40,394 bases of DNA. Source: an uncultured Elusimicrobia bacterium (GTDB lineage Bacteria; Elusimicrobiota; Elusimicrobia; Elusimicrobiales; Elusimicrobiaceae). The position numbers and the translations under genes are program-made. A model generated the notes under the pieces. It worked only from the letters and a program-made list of their open reading frames with translations. It was not told the origin of the DNA and searched no databases. Shown one piece after another: positions 32,970 to 40,040 of the stretch; the first letter of the stretch is position 1, and every line of letters begins with the position of its first letter. Location: the NCBI GenBank assembly GCA_947306425.1, contig CAMZGO010000014.1, positions 1-40,394 on the forward strand, read 5' to 3'.

Positions 32970-34136
32970 ATGGCAGTTACTTTTAAAAAAGAGGATCTCC
33001 CTACATCGACTTTTGCCTGCGGGCCTTCTCAAGGACACCCGCAAATACGTAAAACCCCTGTTTGTGATATGATGTTTGAAAGAAGCCACCGTGCCGGCGA
33101 CATATCAACAAAAGGCTTATATCACGAAGCAACCGAAAATTTAAAAAAATTACTAAATTTACCTGCCGATTATACCATTATTTTCTTTCTTGGAGGTGCA
33201 ACACCGGCTTTGGATTCAGTTGCATGGAACTTAACAAAAAAATCAATTTCCGGTTTAAGTTTCGGTGCTTTTTCAAAAATGTGGTGTAAGAAAATCGCCT
33301 CCTGTCTTGAAGATGATGTAAAAAAAGATTTCAAAGAACCGGCAGAGGGCGAATTTTTCCCTAAAGAAAAGCCCGATTTTAATGCAAGTTTAGTGGTAAT
33401 GACACCTAATGAAACCTCCGTAGGCGTACAAATACCGGATGAATATTTAAAAGAAGCGTGGGCAAAAAAGGGGCCTGATACTTTAATTGCATGGGATTGT
33501 ACCTCCTGTGCAGGCGGCCGCGCTTTACCTGAAAATTGTTTTGATGTCATGGTGTTTTCCATGCAAAAATGTTTTGGCGTGGGAGGCGGTTCAAGTGTAA
33601 TGATTTTAAGCCCAAAAGCCGTAGCGCGTGTTGAAGAAGTTAAAAAAATAAGGCGTGTTCCGTATAGTTTAGATTTAACGGAAACCATAAAAAAAGCACA
33701 AGAAAAATTCCAAACACTAAATACGCCCTCTACCATAAATATTTGGATGTTTAACGAGGCATGTAAATGGATGCTTTCACGCGGCGGTATTAAAGCAATG
33801 GACGCACTTTGCAAAACACATGCAAATTATATTTTGGATTTTGCAGCAAAAACAGACTACTTAAAACCATTGGTTGATAAAGCGGAAAACCGCTCATACA
33901 CCACCGTTACTTTGGCTATTACTGATGATAAAATCGTTGATGCCGATATTTCCGCCGCTTTAAAAGCAACGGGTATGCCAAATTTACAAGACGGCATTAA
34001 AAAATATTCTTCCGTTAAGCAGAATTCTTTAAGAATTGCCTGCTTCCCGTTCGTTGATATTGACGGCGTGGAACAGTACCAGAAACTTTTTAATGCAGTG
34101 GATAAAATCGTAAAAGATTTAAGGAGTGCAAAATGA
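32970..34136 (+). CDS. serC: Phosphoserine aminotransferase
   Basis: A 388-residue PLP enzyme converting 3-phosphohydroxypyruvate and glutamate to phosphoserine and 2-oxoglutarate. FACGPSQGHPQIR near the N-terminus, ERSHRAGD (substrate binding), and SMQKCFG with the PLP-binding Lys (about residue 195). The length and the ACGPSQGHP start fit the Methanosarcina-type branch of SerC rather than the E. coli type. GAGAGGTG precedes the ATG. Its stop overlaps the serA start as ATGA. Confidence 0.92.
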   Translation: MAVTFKKEDLPTSTFACGPSQGHPQIRKTPVCDMMFERSHRAGDISTKGLYHEATENLKKLLNLPADYTIIFFLGGATPALDSVAWNLTKKSISGLSFGAFSKMWCKKIASCLEDDVKKDFKEPAEGEFFPKEKPDFNASLVVMTPNETSVGVQIPDEYLKEAWAKKGPDTLIAWDCTSCAGGRALPENCFDVMVFSMQKCFGVGGGSSVMILSPKAVARVEEVKKIRRVPYSLDLTETIKKAQEKFQTLNTPSTINIWMFNEACKWMLSRGGIKAMDALCKTHANYILDFAAKTDYLKPLVDKAENRSYTTVTLAITDDKIVDADISAALKATGMPNLQDGIKKYSSVKQNSLRIACFPFVDIDGVEQYQKLFNAVDKIVKDLRSAK

Positions 34137-35083
34137 AGATTTTGATTGCAGATAAATTCCCCCAGCATTGGCAGGATGTTTTGGCGCAAAATAATGAAGT
34201 AACTTTTGCACCGAAACTTGACGAAAACACTTTACCAGCCGAAATTAAAGATAATGAAATTTTAATAGTCAGAAGTACAAAAGTTACACCTGCGGTTATA
34301 GATGCGGGTTCTGCTTTAAAACTTATTATCCGCGCAGGGGCCGGCTATGATACTATTGACACCGCTTATGCAGCCAAAAAAGGGATTGCCGTATGTAATT
34401 GCCCGGGTACAAATTCACTCGCGGTTGCGGAACTTGCCATGGCCCTAATGCTTGCGCTTGACAGGCGCATTTATAATAATGTACGTGATTTACGCGACGG
34501 TAAATGGAATAAAACAGAATATTCCAAAGCACGCGGTATCTTTGGCAGGAAACTTGGAATTTTAGGATTTGGCAATATCGGCAAAGCCGTTGCAAAGCGT
34601 GCAGATTCCTTCGGACTTGAAATTTATGTTTATGACCCTTATGCCAAAGATGAAACTTTAGAACAATTTAAGGCAAAGCGTATACAAGATATCTATGAAC
34701 TTGCAAAAACCGTTGATATTATAACTGTTCATTTGCCTTCTACCGAGGAAACAAAGGGCCTTTTCAATAAAAAATTCTTTGATAACATGAAAGAAGGTGC
34801 CTATTTTATAAATACGGCACGCGGTAATTTAGTAAATACTAAAGATTTGGTGGAAATATTAAAAACCGGTAAAATAAGGGCAGCAATGGATGTTTATGAA
34901 AATGAGCCGAAAGCCGCCGATACCGTTTTTGATAAAACAATTTTTGAAGGCCTTGAAAATTTTTACGGTACACATCATATCGGTGCTTCTACCGACCAAG
35001 CACAAGATGCCGTTGCCGAAATGGCGGTGCAAATCGTCAATGAATATAACAAAGACAAGACCTTTTTACACAAGGTAAATTAG
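34133..35083 (+). CDS. serA: D-3-phosphoglycerate dehydrogenase (short form)
   Basis: A 316-residue NAD-dependent 2-hydroxyacid dehydrogenase for the first step of serine synthesis. Rossmann motif GFGNIGKAVAKR (about 143-154), catalytic Arg (NTARGNLV) and Glu (DVYENEP), and the active-site His in GTHHIGASTDQA. There is no ACT regulatory domain, so it is the short form. It starts four bases before the serC stop. Identity as PGDH rather than another hydroxyacid dehydrogenase rests largely on the serC neighbour. Confidence 0.88.
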   Translation: MKILIADKFPQHWQDVLAQNNEVTFAPKLDENTLPAEIKDNEILIVRSTKVTPAVIDAGSALKLIIRAGAGYDTIDTAYAAKKGIAVCNCPGTNSLAVAELAMALMLALDRRIYNNVRDLRDGKWNKTEYSKARGIFGRKLGILGFGNIGKAVAKRADSFGLEIYVYDPYAKDETLEQFKAKRIQDIYELAKTVDIITVHLPSTEETKGLFNKKFFDNMKEGAYFINTARGNLVNTKDLVEILKTGKIRAAMDVYENEPKAADTVFDKTIFEGLENFYGTHHIGASTDQAQDAVAEMAVQIVNEYNKDKTFLHKVN

Positions 35084-35090
35084 GTGATTT

Positions 35091-36323
35091 ATGGCAATAA
35101 TTAAACCTTTCAAAGCATATCGCCCCGCTAAAAATGCGGAAAAAATTGCCTGCCCGCCTTACGACGTAATTTCAAGTAAAGAAGCCCGTAAAATGGCGGA
35201 AGGTAATCCCGTTTCCTTTTTACATATTGACAAGCCGGAAATTGATTTACCTGAGGAAACAGACCTTTATGATAGTTCCGTTTATGCCAAAGGGCGTGAA
35301 AATTTAGATAAATTCATCGCACAAGGTATTTTGAAAGAAGAAGAAAAACCGTGCTTTTATGTTTACGCACAAACAATGAACGGACGCACGCAGTACGGCC
35401 TTGTTGCCGCGACATCAACAGAAGAATATGATAAAGGACTTATAAGAAAACATGAATTAACCCGCAAAGATAAAGAAGAAGACCGTACACGTCATATTCA
35501 AACCTTAGAAGCAACAACAGGCCCTGTATTTTTAACTTATCCCGATAATACACAAATAAACACACTTGTAGCAGAAATTTGTAAAGCAAAGCCGGTTTAT
35601 AACTTTACTACCGAAGATAATATTACACATCAGATATGGATTGTTTCGGAAGAAAATACTATAAAAGTACTTGAGGAAGAATTTAAAAATATTCCGCTTT
35701 TATATGTCGCAGATGGGCATCATAGGTCTGCCTCCGCGTCAAACAATGCACGCCAAAAACGTGCAAAGAATCCTAATCATACAGGTATGGAAAGTTATAA
35801 TTATTTCTTATCTGTAATATTCCCGGCAAGCCATTTGTATATTATGGCTTATAACCGTTTAGTTAAAGATTTGAACGGTTTAAGCGAAGAACAATTCTTT
35901 AATGCACTAAAACAAAATTTTGAAATTGAAAAGACGTCTTTGCAAGTTCCGCCGGCACGTCATAAATTTTGTATGTACATTGACAAAAGTTGGTATCTTC
36001 TTACAACGAAACCGTCTGCGATTGATGAAAACAATGCTGTGGAAAGTTTAGATGTTTCTATCTTACAAAATAAAGTTCTTGCACCTTTACTTGCCATTGA
36101 GGACCCGCGCACCGATAAACGTATTAATTTTGTAGGCGGTATACGCGGTACAAAGGAACTTATGAACAAGGTGGACAGCGGTAAATATAAAATAGCATTT
36201 TCAATGTACCCGACAAGTATTGAAGAACTAATTAAAGTAGCAGATAAAAACTTGATAATGCCCCCGAAATCCACTTGGTTTGAACCGAAACTCAGAAGCG
36301 GTTTGCTTATTTATAAATATTGA
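35091..36323 (+). CDS. DUF1015 family protein
   Basis: 410 residues. Family signatures are KPFKAYRPA..ACPPYDVISS at the start, LIRKHELTRKDKEEDR (about 122-137) and YVADGHHRSASA (about 205-216). The biochemical function of the family is not settled. It is often seen beside serA and serC, and here no serB is present, so a role at the phosphoserine/serine step is a reasonable guess. It starts seven bases after serA, with a terminator directly behind it. Confidence 0.88.
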   Translation: MAIIKPFKAYRPAKNAEKIACPPYDVISSKEARKMAEGNPVSFLHIDKPEIDLPEETDLYDSSVYAKGRENLDKFIAQGILKEEEKPCFYVYAQTMNGRTQYGLVAATSTEEYDKGLIRKHELTRKDKEEDRTRHIQTLEATTGPVFLTYPDNTQINTLVAEICKAKPVYNFTTEDNITHQIWIVSEENTIKVLEEEFKNIPLLYVADGHHRSASASNNARQKRAKNPNHTGMESYNYFLSVIFPASHLYIMAYNRLVKDLNGLSEEQFFNALKQNFEIEKTSLQVPPARHKFCMYIDKSWYLLTTKPSAIDENNAVESLDVSILQNKVLAPLLAIEDPRTDKRINFVGGIRGTKELMNKVDSGKYKIAFSMYPTSIEELIKVADKNLIMPPKSTWFEPKLRSGLLIYKY

Positions 36324-36326
36324 TTT

Positions 36327-36355
36327 AAAACCCCATATAAGTATGGGGTTTTAAA
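36327..36355. terminator. Rho-independent terminator after the serine operon
   Basis: AAAACCCCA and TGGGGTTTT form a 9-bp stem around an 8-base loop, with T-rich ends on both strands. It also faces the minus-strand tRNA-Met transcript. Confidence 0.85.
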
Positions 36356-36383
36356 ATCTATACCAAAGATATTTTCTCAAGGT

Positions 36384-36450
36384 AAAGTATAACGGGTTAA
36401 CTAGCCCGCAGGGCGGATATATCGGAAGCTAAAGAAAAAACAAAAATTAA
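36384..36450. other. Small GC hairpin region before tRNA-Met, of unknown role
   Basis: A short stretch with hairpins GGG/CCC and GCCC/GGGC, then ATCGGAAGC. The following AATTAACCGAAAAGACAAAG resembles the flank of the 140-bp repeats (AATTTACCGAAAAGACGAAG at about 40030). It may be a decayed single copy of that repeat. No gene is seen in 36356-36476. Confidence 0.3.
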
Positions 36451-36476
36451 CCGAAAAGACAAAGACAAAAAAAATT

Positions 36477-36549
36477 GTCACCGAGTGGAATTGAACCACT
36501 GACCTGGCGCTTATGAAACGCCCGCTCTAACCATCTGAGCTACGGTGAC
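36477..36549 (-). tRNA. tRNA-Met (anticodon CAT; elongator Met or tRNA-Ile2)
   Basis: On the minus strand the acceptor GTCACCG pairs with CGGTGAC. The anticodon stem GGCGT/GCGCC carries the loop TTCATAA, and the T-arm has GTTCAATTC. A paired first base excludes an initiator tRNA. CAT could be elongator Met or lysidine-modified Ile2; sequence alone does not decide. No CCA. A T-rich run follows. Confidence 0.9.
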
Positions 36550-36646
36550 TTAAATCTTACCTTTATATTATAGCAAAATTTTTACAATCTTTCAAAATTT
36601 TTGTTAAGGCTTAAAAACATTAATACTAATATCAATAACAATTTAT

Positions 36647-36676
36647 TTGACAATATGCTTTAAAAAATTTTATCAT
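36647..36676 (+). promoter_or_regulatory. Promoter of the nitroreductase gene
   Basis: TTGACA (36647-36652) and TATCAT (36671-36676) are separated by 18 bases. A perfect 7-bp inverted repeat lies just downstream. Confidence 0.5.
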
Positions 36677-36683
36677 TATCAAT

Positions 36684-36701
36684 ATAACCAATAATGGTTA
36701 T
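36684..36701 (+). promoter_or_regulatory. Operator-like inverted repeat before the nitroreductase gene
   Basis: ATAACCA-ATAA-TGGTTAT is a perfect 18-base dyad between the -10 box and the ribosome-binding site, where a repressor would block transcription. The cognate regulator is not in this window. Confidence 0.5.
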
Positions 36702-36717
36702 GTCAGGGGGATAAATT

Positions 36718-37311
36718 ATGAACTTTACTGAAATTATAAAAAAGCGCCGTTCTTGTTACAACTTAGGACCGCTGTCCGTAGAAAAACAAAAGCAAATACC
36801 GGCAATTTTAAAAGAATGTATCCTTGCAGCACCAACGCCGTTTAACAGCCAAAGCGCACGCGTGATTTTGCTTGAAAATAAAAATCATAAACAATTTTGG
36901 AATATCGTTTTGGAAACTTTAAGGCAAAGGGTTCAACCCGAAAATTTTGCATCGGTACAAGAAAAAATTACTGCATTCGCCGCAAGCAGCGGAACAATTT
37001 TATATTTTGAAGATACGGTTATAACCAGAAATTTGGAAAAGCAATACCCGGCTTATGCTGTCAATTTCCCGATATGGGCTGCCCAGGCAAACGGTATGCT
37101 TCAATTTTCAATTTGGTGCTCCTTAGCCGAACAGAATATAGGGGCAAGTTTGCAACACTATAATCCGATAATTGATGAAAAAGTACATAAAACTTTCAAG
37201 ATACCTGCCACCTGGCGTTTAATTGCACAAATGCCCTTTGGGGAAATTTTAAGCGCACCGCAAGATAAAACTTTTGAACCGATTGAAAAGCGCTTAAAAA
37301 TTTTTAATTAA
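36718..37311 (+). CDS. Nitroreductase family protein (Frm2/Hbn1-like)
   Basis: 197 residues. An FMN-dependent oxidoreductase fold, with KKRRSCYNLGPLS at the N-terminus, APTPFNSQSARVILL (FMN-binding region, about 38-52), and the central IWAAQANGMLQFSIWCSLAEQNIGASLQHYNP. These match the small nitroreductases related to Frm2/Hbn1, induced by stress or lipids in yeast and bacteria. A strong GGGGG ribosome-binding site precedes the ATG. It has its own promoter and an operator-like dyad. Confidence 0.85.
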   Translation: MNFTEIIKKRRSCYNLGPLSVEKQKQIPAILKECILAAPTPFNSQSARVILLENKNHKQFWNIVLETLRQRVQPENFASVQEKITAFAASSGTILYFEDTVITRNLEKQYPAYAVNFPIWAAQANGMLQFSIWCSLAEQNIGASLQHYNPIIDEKVHKTFKIPATWRLIAQMPFGEILSAPQDKTFEPIEKRLKIFN

Positions 37312-37337
37312 AAAAATTTTGCATATTAAGCCAATTT

Positions 37338-37883
37338 TTAATTTAGGTAATATTCGCCCCAAGCTTCTTCATCACCGTTTATTAATTTTCCACCAAGTGC
37401 TTTACAAACTCTGTGTCCTTTATTACCACTGGCATAGCAAATTATTTTATTACGATATTCATCGCTAGGATCATCTGATTGATACATAGTAATACGAAAG
37501 TAATTATTATTATCTATATCTCTATCACAATATACATAGCCTGTATCTTCTTCATTTGCCATACAATACCAATAATCATTCCAACATTCGCGCCCGATTT
37601 CATCACATTCCCAATCACTCGGCCAAGAAACACCTACATCATCTGCAGTGGGAATATCACACCACACTTCAGAATGTATCACTTTACAATAACTGCCGTG
37701 AATAAGTTTCCATTCAGCCAATGCATCATACCATCTTCTCATTAAGGGTAAAATACTTGCAACTTTTGCTTTTGTTAACGCCATTTTATATTGCGGTAAG
37801 GCAATACCGGCAAGTATGCCAATAATTAAAACAACTACTAATAATTCAATTAAAGTAAAACCTTTTTTGTAACTTTTAAACAT
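37338..37883 (-). CDS. Type IV pilin-like / pseudopilin protein (pilin 4)
   Basis: 181 residues. Leader MFKSYKKG, cleavage between G8 and F9, then [16 protein letters not shown] with Glu at mature position 5. The globular part is rich in Trp, Asp and Cys (YCK, WCD, ECD, ECW, YCMA, YCD, ICY, VCK), about eight cysteines, more than in the others. The net charge is acidic. AAGGAG precedes the ATG. It is preceded by a mini-ORF (37914-37928) and by the structured RNA 37952-38209, which make up its leader. Confidence 0.9.
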   Translation of the reverse strand: MFKSYKKGFTLIELLVVVLIIGILAGIALPQYKMALTKAKVASILPLMRRWYDALAEWKLIHGSYCKVIHSEVWCDIPTADDVGVSWPSDWECDEIGRECWNDYWYCMANEEDTGYVYCDRDIDNNNYFRITMYQSDDPSDEYRNKIICYASGNKGHRVCKALGGKLINGDEEAWGEYYLN

Positions 37884-37913
37884 TTTCGTTCTCCTTAAAT
37901 TTAATTTGTACTG

Positions 37914-37928
37914 CTATTTATGCTTCAT
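37914..37928 (-). CDS. Possible four-codon leader ORF upstream of pilin 4
   Basis: A perfect AGGAGG (37934-37939) lies five bases before ATG AAG CAT AAA TAG, encoding only M-K-H-K. The pilin 4 ribosome-binding site follows shortly. The strong site on so short an ORF suggests a role in ribosome loading or leader control, but chance cannot be excluded. Confidence 0.35.
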   Translation of the reverse strand: MKHK

Positions 37929-37951
37929 CTGCACCTCCTAATTTAATAAAT

Positions 37952-38209
37952 TAAAAACGGCTGTCATACTATGGATTGCAAGAAACATAGTAAAACAGCC
38001 GTAATTTGCCGTTCGTGAGAACGGCAAATATTAAGTACAAAACATACGGTTAATTAGTCCATCTATTTTGTACTTTATAACGACTGTTTTCTAGGTCTTG
38101 CAATCATTTCGCTTTTGCGAAATTTAACCTTTTCAGGTTCCCTAAAAAACAGATTAAATTTTTTTAAGCCAAATATTTTTTGCGGCTTACATAAAAATAA
38201 AACTCCTTT
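37952..38209 (-). ncRNA. Structured leader RNA upstream of pilin 4 (family member 2, with long pseudoknot)
   Basis: Order on the minus strand: AAGGAG (38203-38208) and ATG-TAA (38187-38192); hairpin AAGCC/GGCTT; P1 of 12 bp (38141-38152 with 38084-38095, one G-U) enclosing AACCT/AGGTT and ATTTCGC/GCGAAAT hairpins; pseudoknot strand 38096-38105; P2 of 10 bp (38033-38042 with 38066-38075); P3 of 11 bp (38004-38014 with 38019-38029); P4 ACGGCTGT/ACAGCCGT (37957-37964 with 37995-38002) and inner ACTATG/CATAGT. The P4 loop GATTGCAAGA (37974-37983) pairs perfectly with 38096-38105. Same plan as 21672-21921. Confidence 0.7.
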
Positions 38210-38245
38210 TTACAAGTATATCATTTTAAAAAAAAGATTTTCATC

Positions 38246-38692
38246 CTACTTCCCACTCAAATAATTTTCTAAGATTTCTGCCGCCATGGCAACCAGCTCC
38301 GCACAGGGGCGTTTTTTGTAATATTCGCCGGTGCGTTGCTCAGGTTTCAAAGGCAAATTGTTTTTATCAAGGCCCAAAAGTTCGCGGCAAATAATGCTGC
38401 CGTTTTGTTTTTTAAATTCCGCGCAAATTTCTTGCACCGCTAAATAATGTTTTTGTTTGGAAGCAAAATCTTTTGCAGTACTATAACCGCGCTTTAAACC
38501 AAGTGCCATACACATACCGCTGACAGCACCGCAAACTTCACGCTGTGCGCCAAGACCGCCGCCGAAAGAGGAAGCAATTTTAAGGGCAGTTTCTTCGCTT
38601 AAACCTTCATCTTTAGCGAAAGCCAAAAACACGGCTTGCGCGCAATTATAACCTTGTAAAAAATAATTTTTTGCTATTTCTGATTTTGTCAT
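38246..38692 (-). CDS. C_GCAxxG_C_C family redox-type protein
   Basis: 148 residues. Cysteine pattern: YNCAQAV near residue 16, REVCGAVSGMCMALG (about 52-66), ICRELLG and RPCAELV. This conserved four-to-five cysteine helical family is predicted to bind metal or act in redox chemistry; its real substrate is unknown. It lies upstream of the structured RNA of pilin 4 on the same strand and is divergent from the Bax-inhibitor-like gene. Confidence 0.85.
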   Translation of the reverse strand: MTKSEIAKNYFLQGYNCAQAVFLAFAKDEGLSEETALKIASSFGGGLGAQREVCGAVSGMCMALGLKRGYSTAKDFASKQKHYLAVQEICAEFKKQNGSIICRELLGLDKNNLPLKPEQRTGEYYKKRPCAELVAMAAEILENYLSGK

Positions 38693-38765
38693 AAATAAAT
38701 TTTACAATTTATAGTATAAATTTGCTATTATTTTATTACTCGGCACATCGAGAAAAGGGGGATAT

Positions 38766-39410
38766 ATGTTTCAAACTTTACTTGCAAAAACATTTATAAT
38801 TTTGGCTTGTTCTTTAACGGCGGCTTGGTTCGCTTGTTTATTTGCCGCGAGCATGTACAATAATGCTTTACAGATGCAAGATTATCAAGCCGTCAAGCGC
38901 TACACAACTTGGGCACTGGTAATAAATATCGGTGCATTTTTACTGCTAATGTTCGTTAGGGCGGCTTTCCCGCTAAATATGCTTTTTATGGCTCTTTTTA
39001 CTGCAAGCAGCGGTTTCAGTTTAGGTGTTTACTTCGCTGCTTATAAGGATACTGCCCAAAAAGCACTTGCTTTAACTGTTTTAACGACATTTTTGACAGG
39101 CTTAATTGCTATGTTTTCCGGTCTTGATTTTGCTTGGATGGGAACATTTTTATTCATAGGTCTTATAGTTATTGTTATTTTTTCCATTATCAGGATTTTT
39201 GCCCGTATAAGAGGGCAACGCTTTATGGCAGGGCTCGGTGTTCTAATTTTTACCGGATATTTGCTTTTTGATTTTAACCGCCTTGCTAAACTTAAAGAAG
39301 CAGCCGCCGCAAATAATTGGGAAACGGCATTAAACTTTGCCATAAATATTTATCTTGATATTATTAACCTGTTTATAAGTTTAATGAATTTGATGTCGTC
39401 TAATAATTAA
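38766..39410 (+). CDS. Bax inhibitor-1 / YccA-family membrane protein
   Basis: 214 residues with seven membrane helices. The C-terminal signatures GYLLFDFNRLAKL and NFAINIYLDIINLFISLMNL match the BI-1/YccA/YbhL family, whose members are pH-dependent calcium leak channels or FtsH modulators. The first two helices are less typical. AAAGGGGG precedes the ATG. Confidence 0.85.
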   Translation: MFQTLLAKTFIILACSLTAAWFACLFAASMYNNALQMQDYQAVKRYTTWALVINIGAFLLLMFVRAAFPLNMLFMALFTASSGFSLGVYFAAYKDTAQKALALTVLTTFLTGLIAMFSGLDFAWMGTFLFIGLIVIVIFSIIRIFARIRGQRFMAGLGVLIFTGYLLFDFNRLAKLKEAAAANNWETALNFAINIYLDIINLFISLMNLMSSNN

Positions 39411-39457
39411 TTGGTACATTCTGGAACTTTAGTTTTTTGCCGTCAAAAATATTATTG

Positions 39458-39928
39458 CTAGATTTCACAGTTTTTCCATGTACCGTCAGTACGTAATGTC
39501 GTTGCATTACAAACATGCTTACACAATGCTTGCGCTCTTTCATTTGTTTTGTTTGCAAGGCACAATCGGGTTCCTGTTTCGTAATACGCAATGAACAAAA
39601 TTCCCTTCAAATAAGATTCACCGTAAAAATATAATCGATTGTGATCATTTAAATCAACAGTGGCACCATTCAGGGACATAAAACGTCCGGAAGGGGTATT
39701 TCCTTTAAAGGTTACATCAATATCCTTCCAATTATCGGCATAAGTACCGTTGATAAGATAATATCTTTGTTGTGCTTGTTTAACACTATTGGCCAAAGTA
39801 ACTAATTGTGTCATTTTTGATTTATCAACCGCAAGCTTATACTGCGGTAAAGCAATCGCAGCAAGTATACCAATAATTAAAACGACTACCAATAATTCAA
39901 TTAAAGTAAAACCTTTTTTATTTGTCAT
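39458..39928 (-). CDS. Type IV pilin-like / pseudopilin protein (pilin 5)
   Basis: 156 residues from ATG 39928, preceded by AGGAGC; a longer frame from 39952 would make the leader too long. Leader MTNKKG, cleavage between G6 and F7, [16 protein letters not shown], Glu at mature position 5. The globular part resembles pilin 1 (QQRYYLINGTYADNWKDIDVTFKG against [22 protein letters not shown]), so these two are closest. Cysteines near the C-terminus (LCLA, LCKHVCN, NCEI). Its promoter contains a T15 tract. Confidence 0.9.
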   Translation of the reverse strand: MTNKKGFTLIELLVVVLIIGILAAIALPQYKLAVDKSKMTQLVTLANSVKQAQQRYYLINGTYADNWKDIDVTFKGNTPSGRFMSLNGATVDLNDHNRLYFYGESYLKGILFIAYYETGTRLCLANKTNERAQALCKHVCNATTLRTDGTWKNCEI

Positions 39929-39967
39929 AATATTGCTCCTAAAATTTTTCATATTTGTTATAAAAAT

Positions 39968-39995
39968 ATTTTATAAAAAAAAAAAAAAATGTCAA
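39968..39995 (-). promoter_or_regulatory. Pilin 5 promoter with a T15 tract in the spacer
   Basis: On the minus strand TTGACA (39990-39995) is separated by 16 bases from TAAAAT (39968-39973); fifteen of those sixteen bases are consecutive T (39975-39989). An alternative -10, TATAAA, overlaps the end of the tract. Length change in the tract would alter promoter strength. Confidence 0.55.
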
Positions 39996-40040
39996 GTAAA
40001 ATGTTTAGAATTAAACAGAAAACATCAGAAATTTACCGAA

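Noticed and set aside
36660-36690. Fur box before the nitroreductase gene
   Set aside because: ATCATTATC matches only one half of the Fur consensus; the nearby perfect dyad ATAACCA-N4-TGGTTAT is a better operator candidate.
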